Shown piece by piece: positions 1 through 5,860 of a DNA stretch of 11,001 nt. The notes below the pieces were generated by a model. It was not told where the DNA came from. It saw nothing but the letters and a program-made list of their open reading frames with translations, and did not search any database. A program made the translations under genes and the position numbers. The first letter of the stretch is position 1, and each line of letters begins with the position of its first letter. Source of the stretch: an uncultured Kouleothrix sp. (GTDB taxonomy: Bacteria; Chloroflexota; Chloroflexia; Chloroflexales; Roseiflexaceae); the NCBI GenBank assembly GCA_937858455.1, contig CALLYN010000432.1, positions 1-11,001 on the forward strand, given 5' to 3'.

Positions 1-1
1 C

Positions 2-556
2 GCCCTCGTCGGCTGCAGCGACGACGAGAAGAGCCCCACCTCGCCCGGCACGCCCGCCGCGCGCGTGAACGTGGTGCACGCTTCGCCGAATGCCCCCGCC
101 GTGGACCTGCTGGTGGACGGCGCCGTGAAGGGCAGCGGTCTCGCGTTCCCGAACAACACGGGCTACCTCGACGTGCCCGCCGGCGCGCACAACGTGAAGG
201 TGAACGTGTCCGGCACCAGCACCACCGTGATCAATGCCGACCTCACGCTGACCTCGGCCGCGAACTACTCCGTGTTCGCCGTGGACAGCGTCAGCAAGAT
301 CGCCCCGCTCGTGCTGACCGACGACCTCACGGCGCCGGCCTCGGGCAAGGCGCACGTGCGATTCGTGCACCTGTCGCCGAACGCGCCGGCCGTGGACGTG
401 GGCGTGACGGGCGGCGGCGCCTGGCCGGGGGCCTTGATGGCGACCGGCACGAACACGCCGAAGCCGCCCTGGCCGGCAGCGTGGGCGCTCCCGGCAAACC
501 CGAGCATCAGCGCGCAGGCGAGCAGCATGGTTGAAAACACGTGGTTGCGCATGTGA
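2..556 (+). CDS. DUF4397-domain surface lipoprotein, 5' partial, probably chimeric 3' end
   Basis: The reading frame is open from the window edge. Its first visible residues, ALVGCSDDEKSP, look like a lipobox (L-V-G-C) followed by a Ser/Thr/Pro-rich linker, so this is probably a lipid-anchored exported protein missing only its first signal-peptide residues. Two copies of the DUF4397 opening motif follow: RVNVVHASPNAPAVD (bases about 62-106) and HVRFVHLSPNAPAVD (about 353-397). DUF4397 proteins are beta-rich cell-surface proteins of unknown function, usually with two or more complete repeats. Here the first repeat is complete (about 85 residues) but the second breaks off after VGVTGGG near base 415. 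The remaining 45 or so residues (Trp/Pro/Ala-rich) do not resemble the family and are antisense to a convincing minus-strand signal peptide. The family call is good; the C-terminus is probably an artefact or a rearrangement product. Confidence 0.6.
   Translation, partial: ALVGCSDDEKSPTSPGTPAARVNVVHASPNAPAVDLLVDGAVKGSGLAFPNNTGYLDVPAGAHNVKVNVSGTSTTVINADLTLTSAANYSVFAVDSVSKIAPLVLTDDLTAPASGKAHVRFVHLSPNAPAVDVGVTGGGAWPGALMATGTNTPKPPWPAAWALPANPSISAQASSMVENTWLRM
412..552 (-). CDS. N-terminal fragment of an exported protein with a signal peptide
   Basis: Reading leftward from ATG at 552, the protein begins MRNHVFSTMLLACALMLGFA and continues to GSAHA, then AGQGGFGVFVPVAIKAPGQ. This is a textbook Sec signal peptide: basic start, about 14 hydrophobic residues and an A-H-A cleavage site. 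A GAGG Shine-Dalgarno sits about 7 bases upstream of the ATG (minus-strand reading of about 559-566). The short motif VFVPVAIK after the cleavage site recalls hydrophobic stretches common in secreted Chloroflexota proteins, which is an impression only. The frame stays open to a stop at 265, but below about 412 it runs antisense to a genuine DUF4397 gene, so only about 47 residues look authentic. The rest of the gene seems to have been lost at the junction. Function unknown. Confidence 0.5.
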
Positions 557-759
557 TGTTCCTCGCTTCTACCCAGTTTGCTTGATGGCATACGGGCGGC
601 GCGCCCGCGGCCTTTCACAACCATTCCAGACGAATACGCCCGCGAAATCGTTGCCGAGACGCGCAAAAACGGCGATCGGCGGCCCTGCGGCGCCGCGTTC
701 GTGCTGAAATAGCAACCTGGTGTAACGACTCATTCCCCCGCGCGGCGCGGCGGCCGTGC

Positions 760-790
760 TATGCTGCCAACGGATGAGGCGATCATCCGT
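760..790 (+). promoter_or_regulatory. Possible -10 element and overlapping inverted repeat upstream of the Ald-like gene
   Basis: The 258 bases between 557 and 814 hold no convincing gene. Near their end lies TATGCT (760-765), a 4/6 match to a -10 box, with no good -35 at normal spacing. Just downstream is a perfect 8-bp inverted repeat, ACGGATGA (770-777) and TCATCCGT (783-790), with a 5-base loop. If TATGCT is used, transcription would start about where the repeat begins. The repeat would then act as an operator over the start site or as a short 5' leader hairpin, 24 bases before the start codon at 815. The repeat is seen directly; its role is inferred. Confidence 0.3.
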
Positions 791-814
791 GTTGCAAGCA
801 CAGGGAGCGGCCGT

Positions 815-1933
815 ATGCATATCGCGATCCCACGAGCATGCCTCAACGACGAGCTGCGCGTGGCCCTGACGCCGGCTGGCGTGCAGGTGCTCATTCGCGC
901 CGGCCACATGGTGTATGTCGCCAGTGGAGCGGGCGAGGGCGCAGGTTTTGCCGACTCAGCCTACAGCGCGGTTGGCGCGCAGCTGGTGTACGGCGCGAAC
1001 GAAGCGATTGCCCGTGGCGACCTACTGGTGACGGTCGACGGCATCTCCGAGGCATCGATCGGCTGGCTGCGGCCAGGCCAGCTCCTGTGTGGCTTTCTGG
1101 GCCTTTCGGTGATGCGGCGCCGCACGCTCGCCTCGCTGGCAGCCGCGAGAGTCACCACGCTCAGCTACGAGCTCATCCGCGAGGATGGCGTGCTGCCTGT
1201 GCTCATGCCCATGAGCGAGATCGCCGGGCGGCTGCTGCCGCAGCTGGCCGGGCGGCTGCTTGAAACGCCCGGCGGCGGGCGCGGCACGCTGCTGGCGCCA
1301 ACGCCCGGCGTGCCCTCGGCCGAGGTAGCGATTATCGGCGCGGGCACCGTGGGCGTGAACGCGGCCTATGGCCTGAGCGCCTGGGGCGTGCACACCACCG
1401 TGCTCGACCGCGACATCGAGCGGCTGCGCAACTGCGAGCGGATCTGCCGGGGCCACGTAACCACCCGGCTTTGCACCGAGAGCGCGATCGAGCACGTGCT
1501 GCCATTCGCCGATGTGCTCATCGGCGCGGTACACGTGCCGGGAACGCGATCGCCGGTGCTGGTGAGCCAAGAGCAGGTGAAGCTCATGAAGCCGCGCAGC
1601 GTGATCATCGACGTAGCGATCACCCAGGGCGGCTGCGTAGCAACCAGCCGGCCCACCACGCACCGCGACCCGACGTTCCTCGCCGAGGGCGTGCTGCACT
1701 ACGCCGTGCCGAATATTCCGAGCGCGGTGGCGCGCACTGCTGCGCACGCGCTGAACAACGCACTTCTGCCATTTATTCTTCAGATTGCAAACGCCGGGAT
1801 CGAGCGCGCCATGATCGCGTCGCCCTCCCTGGCACAGGGCGTGGGCCTGCTGCACGGCGAGGCCGCGTCGCCGCATGTGGCGGCAGCGCTCGAGCCGGCA
1901 TCCGGTTCTGCGACACAACGAGAGCTGCTATGA
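815..1933 (+). CDS. Alanine dehydrogenase/transhydrogenase-family protein with altered active site
   Basis: 372 residues, matching the usual 360-375 of alanine dehydrogenase. The start at 815 gives the family N-terminus (MHIAIPR..., then LRVALTPAGV) and has AGGGAG at 802-807. An in-frame ATG at 761 would add 18 atypical residues. The alanine dehydrogenase N-terminal domain (about 1-130) comes first, then the Rossmann motif IIGAGTVG (173-180) and Asp198 (TVLD), which normally sets NAD preference. The QGG and SRPTTH block (about 271-283) follows. From memory the protein aligns without gaps to Mycobacterium tuberculosis Ald up to residue 270. Arg15 is kept, but Lys75 is Asp, His96 is Gly and Asp270 is Thr, so pyruvate/alanine chemistry as known is unlikely. 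It is probably a NAD-binding oxidoreductase with a different substrate, or a non-catalytic relative. The stop overlaps the next start (ATGA, 1930-1933), implying translational coupling with the CoA-transferase. Confidence 0.8.
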   Translation: MHIAIPRACLNDELRVALTPAGVQVLIRAGHMVYVASGAGEGAGFADSAYSAVGAQLVYGANEAIARGDLLVTVDGISEASIGWLRPGQLLCGFLGLSVMRRRTLASLAAARVTTLSYELIREDGVLPVLMPMSEIAGRLLPQLAGRLLETPGGGRGTLLAPTPGVPSAEVAIIGAGTVGVNAAYGLSAWGVHTTVLDRDIERLRNCERICRGHVTTRLCTESAIEHVLPFADVLIGAVHVPGTRSPVLVSQEQVKLMKPRSVIIDVAITQGGCVATSRPTTHRDPTFLAEGVLHYAVPNIPSAVARTAAHALNNALLPFILQIANAGIERAMIASPSLAQGVGLLHGEAASPHVAAALEPASGSATQRELL

Positions 1934-3225
1934 GCCACGTTTCCGGTATGCTTCCCCGCATGATGTCACCCGCCGAAGCGCTGAGCCTGGTTCACTCGGG
2001 CCAGCGCGTCTATATTGGCGGCGGCTGCGGCGTGCCCAGCACGCTGCTGCATGCCCTGGTCGAGCGCGCGCCCGCGCTGCGCGATGTCGAGATCCTGCAT
2101 ATCCTTACCGCCGGCGACGACCCGACCGCCTCGCCGGAGTTCGCTGGCGCGTTTCGGCACAATGCCCTGTTCATTGGCCCGAATGTGCGCCGCGCGGTGC
2201 ACGAAAACCGCGCCGACTTCACGCCGATCTTTCTTTCCGATATCCCAGGGCTCTTTCGATCGGGCATGCTGCCGATCGACGTAGCGCTGATCCAGGTGTC
2301 GCCGCCCGACCAGCACGGCTTCTGCTCGTTCGGCGTCGAGGTGGGCTGCACCCTGCCGGCGGCCCAGCTCGCCCGCACGGTGATCGCCGAGGTGAACGCG
2401 CAGATGCCGCGCACGCTCGGCGATAGCTTCATCCATATCTCGCGCATCAGCGCCTGCGTCGAGACCGACCGGCCGCTGCCCGAGCTGCCGCAGGGCGAAA
2501 GCAACCCGATCGCCGAGCGCATCGGCCAGCACATCGCCGACTTGATCCCCGACGGCGCCACGCTGCAGCTGGGCATCGGCGCTATCCCCGACGCGGTGCT
2601 GCGCTACCTCTCGCACAAGCGCCACCTGGGCATCCACTCCGAGCTATTCTCCGACGGGATCGTCGACTTGGTCGAGGCCGGGGTGATCGACGGCGAGGCC
2701 AAGACGCTGCACCGCGGCAAATTAGTCGCCGGCTTTCTGCTCGGCACCCGCCACCTGTTCGACTGGGTGCACAACAACGCGATGGTCGAGCTGCACCCGA
2801 CCGACTACATCAACGACCCATTTGTGATCGCGCAGCACAAGCGCATGGTCGCGATCAACTCGGCGCTGCAGATCGACCTGACCGGCCAGGTATGCGCCGA
2901 CAGCATCGGCTCGCAGTTCTACAGCGGCGCGGGCGGGCAGGTCGATTTCATGCGCGGCGCGGCGCGCTCGGAGGCGGGCGTGCCGATTGTGGCGCTGCCG
3001 TCTACCGCCATGGGCGGGAAGCTCTCGCGGATCGTGCCGACCCTCGACCAGGGCGCCGGGGTTGTGACCAGCCGCTACGACGTGCATTATGTGATCACCG
3101 AGTACGGCGTGGCCCAGCTGCATGGCTGCACGCTGGCGCGGCGCACGCGCGCGCTGATCGACATCGCGCACCCCGATTTCCGCGAGCAGCTGATGGCCAG
3201 CGCCAAGCAGCTGCACTATCTGTAG
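1930..3225 (+). CDS. Acetyl-CoA hydrolase/4-hydroxybutyrate CoA-transferase family protein
   Basis: 431 residues, typical for the single-chain (class I) CoA-transferase family that moves CoA between acyl-CoA and a carboxylic acid, often acetate, in the cytoplasm. The N-terminal half (about 12-180) carries IGGGCGVPSTL. The C-terminal half carries the glycine loop LGIGAIPDAV (214-223), the HSE motif whose Glu238 is the expected thioester-forming residue, and GSQFYSGAGGQVDFMRGA (327-344) with the family hallmark GQVDF. Catalytic features all look intact. Family members act on 4-hydroxybutyrate, butyrate, propionate or succinate, and sequence alone does not choose among them. The start at 1930 overlaps the stop of the dehydrogenase-like gene by four bases and has GAGAG at 1920-1924. 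A much longer upstream frame exists but antisense-like composition argues against it. The gene is the second of a two-gene unit and is followed by a hairpin at 3285. Confidence 0.87.
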   Translation: MSHVSGMLPRMMSPAEALSLVHSGQRVYIGGGCGVPSTLLHALVERAPALRDVEILHILTAGDDPTASPEFAGAFRHNALFIGPNVRRAVHENRADFTPIFLSDIPGLFRSGMLPIDVALIQVSPPDQHGFCSFGVEVGCTLPAAQLARTVIAEVNAQMPRTLGDSFIHISRISACVETDRPLPELPQGESNPIAERIGQHIADLIPDGATLQLGIGAIPDAVLRYLSHKRHLGIHSELFSDGIVDLVEAGVIDGEAKTLHRGKLVAGFLLGTRHLFDWVHNNAMVELHPTDYINDPFVIAQHKRMVAINSALQIDLTGQVCADSIGSQFYSGAGGQVDFMRGAARSEAGVPIVALPSTAMGGKLSRIVPTLDQGAGVVTSRYDVHYVITEYGVAQLHGCTLARRTRALIDIAHPDFREQLMASAKQLHYL

Positions 3226-3284
3226 CGCCCGCGTCGCGGCTGGAGGCTGCCTGCGGCAGCGCCGCGTACGCCGTAGCACACAAA

Positions 3285-3325
3285 TTGCGATGCCCTGCTC
3301 GGCTGCGCCGGGCAGGGCATCGCAA
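3285..3325. terminator. Long hairpin between convergent genes, likely bidirectional terminator
   Basis: TTGCGATGCCCTGC (3285-3298) pairs perfectly with GCAGGGCATCGCAA (3312-3325). The pairing continues inward (T-G, C-G, G-C, G-C, C-G) to a three-base loop, giving a stem of about 19 bp. It lies 59 bases after the CoA-transferase stop and 54 bases beyond the end of the small minus-strand gene. The T-tracts are short: ATTT a few bases after it on plus, and TTTGTGTG directly after it on minus, so termination looks better for minus-strand transcripts. A weaker GCTGCC/GGCAGC hairpin with a 3-base loop sits at 3246-3260. The remaining gap (3226-3379) shows nothing else. Confidence 0.65.
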
Positions 3326-3379
3326 AAGAAATTTCGCGGGCAGCTTCGCCGCCCCCGAACCCCCATATACAGCCAGTGA

Positions 3380-3616
3380 TCAGCCGGTTGTGGTATTAGC
3401 GCTCGACGAGCGGCGGCGCGCGGGCGGCGCCATGCTGGCCTGCGGCGGCGTGGCGCCACGCGGCGCGGGGCCTGGTTCCGGCGCGCGAGCGGGATGCCGG
3501 GGCAGCTCAGCGGGTGGCGCGCTCACACCAAAGGTGATCGTACCAGGGTGCATTTCGGCGACGTGGCGCAGCAGCGCGATCGACCATTTCAGCCATTTCA
3601 AGATAGTGCCGGCCAT
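3380..3616 (-). CDS. Small hypothetical protein, Ala/Pro-rich tail
   Basis: 78 residues, not recognised as a known family. The start at 3616 is well supported by AAAGGAG six bases upstream (minus-strand reading of about 3623-3629), among the strongest ribosome binding sites in the window. Residues 1-20 (MAGTILKWLKWSIALLRHVA) form a likely amphipathic or weakly membrane-seeking helix with two Trp and basic residues, and HPGTITFGV follows. From about residue 33 the chain is Pro/Ala/Arg-rich, with PAR and PEPGPAPRG stretches and a Ser/Thr-rich end, so it is probably disordered. No Cys pairs, DNA-binding motif or signal peptide with cleavage site is visible. It lies between two convergent or tandem units with its own candidate promoter, so it may be an independent transcript. 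The strong start argues for a real gene; composition alone would be ambiguous. Confidence 0.55.
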   Translation of the reverse strand: MAGTILKWLKWSIALLRHVAEMHPGTITFGVSAPPAELPRHPARAPEPGPAPRGATPPQASMAPPARRRSSSANTTTG

Positions 3617-3622
3617 TTGAGT

Positions 3623-3681
3623 CTCCTTTCATGCCGTGGGCCTAGCATAGGCGACGCAGGCCCGTAACTGAATGAAAGGAG
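3623..3681. repeat. Perfect 10-bp inverted repeat containing the small gene's Shine-Dalgarno
   Basis: CTCCTTTCAT (3623-3632) and ATGAAAGGAG (3672-3681) are perfect reverse complements 39 bases apart. On the minus strand the downstream arm contains the ribosome binding site of the small gene at 3380-3616, and the upstream arm is its exact complement. A transcript starting left of 3681 in plus coordinates would not contain the second arm. A transcript starting beyond it could fold to hide the ribosome binding site. Confidence 0.55.
3644..3672 (-). promoter_or_regulatory. Weak candidate promoter for the small minus-strand gene
   Basis: Read on the minus strand, TTCAGT (3672-3667) and TATGCT (3649-3644) are separated by exactly 17 bases. 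They match the sigma-70 consensus 3/6 and 4/6. Transcription would begin near 3637, leaving a leader of about 20 bases before the ATG at 3616. This is a consensus match only, in GC-rich DNA where promoter rules are uncertain. The rest of the gap from 3617 to 3799 contains the inverted repeat and the terminator listed separately. Confidence 0.25.
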
Positions 3682-3746
3682 CTGTTCGAGGGTGATCCAA
3701 TCCGTGACGCCGGGCTAACCAAGTGCCTACGCACGCCGCCGGAATA

Positions 3747-3777
3747 GCGCGGGGCGGGCAAAATGCCCGCCCCGCGC
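3747..3777 (-). terminator. GC-rich hairpin after the carboxylase operon
   Basis: GCGCGGGGCGGGCA (3747-3760) pairs perfectly with TGCCCGCCCCGCGC (3764-3777) around an AAA loop, a 14-bp very stable stem. It begins 22 bases after the stop of the biotin carrier gene at 3800, where the end of the minus-strand operon is expected. There is no real T-tract on either side (minus continues TATTCCGG), so it may terminate imperfectly or mainly protect the mRNA 3' end. Confidence 0.55.
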
Positions 3778-3799
3778 GCCCGCCCGAGCCAGCCGGCGC

Positions 3800-4288
<489 letters not shown>

Positions 4289-4310
4289 TGGTCTGTTCTT
4301 TCTTGTGCCA

Positions 4311-5789
4311 TCAGCTTGGCAGGCGGCGGCTCGAGCGGTGCCAGCCCGAGCCAAGCCGCACCGGCATGGTCGGCTGAGCCGCGCCGGCGCGCAGCGCCTG
4401 CGTTACCGCCGCGATCACCGCCAGGTCGCGCAGCTCGGCGGGGTCGGTCGAAGCGCCCGGCAGCGAGCGCCGGAACTCGGTGGTATACGTCCCCTGCTCG
4501 AAGTGCGGGTCGTTGAAGATGCTCTGCACCAGCGGCAGGTTGGTCTGAATACCGGTGATAAATGTTTCCTCGATCGCGCGGCGCATGCGGTTGAGGCAAT
4601 CGGCGCGGTCGCGGCCCCACACGATCAGCTTGGCGAACATGGGCTCGTAGCGCAGCGGGATATCGCAGCCGCTGTAGGCGTAGGTATCGACGCGCACATT
4701 CGGCCCGCCTGGCTGGCGCAGCAGCCCGATCGTGCCGGGGCTGGGCAAGAAGTTGTTGAGCGGGTCTTCGGCGCGGATGCGGCACTGCATCGCCGAGCCG
4801 CGCAGCAGCACGTCGCCCTGGCCGATCGTCAGCGGGTCGCCCCAGGCGGTGCGCAGCTGCGCCCGCACAATATCGACCGACGCGACCATCTCGGTGACCG
4901 AGTGCTCGACCTGGATGCGCGGCTTGATCTCGGTGAAGTAGGTCCGGCCATCGCGATCGAGCACGAACTCAACCGAGCAGGCGCTGTAGCAGCCGAACAG
5001 CCGCGCGATCTGCAGCGCCTGGCCCCAGATGCCCTCGCGCTGCGCGGGTGTCAGGTATGGCGCGGGCGACTCGGTGATGATCTTCTGGTTGTTGCGCTGG
5101 ATCGAGCTATCGCGCTCGCCGAGGTGGATCAGGTGGCCCTGGCGGTCGCCCAGCACCTGCACCTCGACATAGTGCGACGGCAGGATGGCGGCCTCGAGGT
5201 ACACGCGCTGATCGCGAAATACGGCCTTGCTGCCGGCGCCGGCCTGGCGCAGCGCCTCGGCGAGCAGCTCGGGCGCGCGCACCACGCGTGTGCCATGGCC
5301 GCGCCCGCCGCTGCACGATTTGATGATCACCGGGTAGCCAAGCCGCGCGGCCTCGGCGCTGATCGCGTCCAGATCGGTAGCGTCGAAGGCCACCGACGAG
5401 TGCGGCGGCGTGGCGAACCCGGCCTCGGCCACCCGGTCGAGCATAGCGATCTTGTTCTTCACCAGCTCGACAAGCTCAACCGGCGGGCCGACGAACACCA
5501 GGCCGGCAGCCTCGCAGGCGCGCATAAACGCCGGCTGCTCCGACAAAAAGCCGTAGCCGGGGTGGATCGCCTCGGCGCCGGTCTTGCGCGCGATCGCGAT
5601 CACCTCGTCCTGGTCGACATACCCCAGGCTCGAGGTCAGCGGCACGCACTCGTCGGCCAGGCGCACGTGCAGCGAGCCGGCGTCGGTCTCGTCGTAGAGC
5701 GCCACCGACGCAATCCCCAGGTCGCGGCAGGTACGGATGATCCGCACAGCGATCTCGCCACGGTTTGCGATTAAGATCTTTTTGAACAT
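4311..5789 (-). CDS. Biotin carboxylase subunit of an acyl-CoA carboxylase, divergent active-site motifs
   Basis: 492 residues, about 40 longer than typical AccC because of an Ala/Arg-rich tail after residue 440. It catalyses ATP- and bicarbonate-dependent carboxylation of the biotin on the carrier protein. MFKKILIANRGEIAVRIIRT is the standard N-terminus. The pre-ATP-grasp domain (1-115) is followed by the ATP-grasp domain and the biotin-carboxylase C-terminal domain (about 335-440; MQCRIRAEDP, PSPGTIG). ATG codons at 5792 and 5789 are adjacent; 5789 sits at better distance from GGAG and fits the family. Three signature motifs differ from the E. coli enzyme as remembered: the glycine loop is SGGRGHGTR (160-168) instead of GGGGGRGMR, RRHQK is RNNQK (232-236), and EMNTR is EIKPR (287-291), putting Lys where the active-site Asn290 is expected. 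The second Asn of RNNQK is common in propionyl-CoA carboxylases; the others look unusual. It lies 70 bases after the carboxyltransferase gene, probably co-transcribed. Confidence 0.9.
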   Translation of the reverse strand: MFKKILIANRGEIAVRIIRTCRDLGIASVALYDETDAGSLHVRLADECVPLTSSLGYVDQDEVIAIARKTGAEAIHPGYGFLSEQPAFMRACEAAGLVFVGPPVELVELVKNKIAMLDRVAEAGFATPPHSSVAFDATDLDAISAEAARLGYPVIIKSCSGGRGHGTRVVRAPELLAEALRQAGAGSKAVFRDQRVYLEAAILPSHYVEVQVLGDRQGHLIHLGERDSSIQRNNQKIITESPAPYLTPAQREGIWGQALQIARLFGCYSACSVEFVLDRDGRTYFTEIKPRIQVEHSVTEMVASVDIVRAQLRTAWGDPLTIGQGDVLLRGSAMQCRIRAEDPLNNFLPSPGTIGLLRQPGGPNVRVDTYAYSGCDIPLRYEPMFAKLIVWGRDRADCLNRMRRAIEETFITGIQTNLPLVQSIFNDPHFEQGTYTTEFRRSLPGASTDPAELRDLAVIAAVTQALRAGAAQPTMPVRLGSGWHRSSRRLPS

Positions 5790-5802
5790 CATCTTCTCCG
5801 CT

Positions 5803-5860
5803 AGAGCTAAGAGCCGGCCGCCCAGGCGGCGCTTGGCTCTTAGCTCTTGGCTCCTGGCTC
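5803..5860. repeat. Tandem 7-base repeats forming a long hairpin between carboxylase genes
   Basis: Four near-identical heptamers run from 5833 to 5860: TTGGCTC, TTAGCTC, TTGGCTC, CTGGCTC. The last one touches the stop codon of the carboxyltransferase gene (5860-5862). A complementary block, AGAGCTAAGAGCC (5803-5815), pairs perfectly over 13 bp with GGCTCTTAGCTCT (5835-5847). An inner GCCGCC/GGCGGC stem (5817-5822, 5825-5830) closes it. The result is a strong hairpin in the only spacer between the two carboxylase genes. It may set relative expression through mRNA processing or attenuation, or be a spreading intergenic repeat. Confidence 0.7.

Noticed and set aside
593..607. CGGGCG/CGCCCG hairpin as a terminator
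   Set aside because: A short 6-bp GC stem with no T-tract is expected by chance in DNA this GC-rich and does not sit at a defined gene end.
1471..1929. Upstream extension of the CoA-transferase frame
   Set aside because: These 153 codons overlap the Ald-like gene in another frame, are Arg-rich and do not resemble the family; the ATGA start at 1930 gives the normal protein length.
3692..3718. Eight-codon plus-strand ORF (GTG to TAA) behind AAAGGAG at 3675-3681, possible leader peptide
   Set aside because: It has good spacing but no downstream plus-strand gene to regulate. The Shine-Dalgarno-like sequence is better explained as an arm of the inverted repeat.
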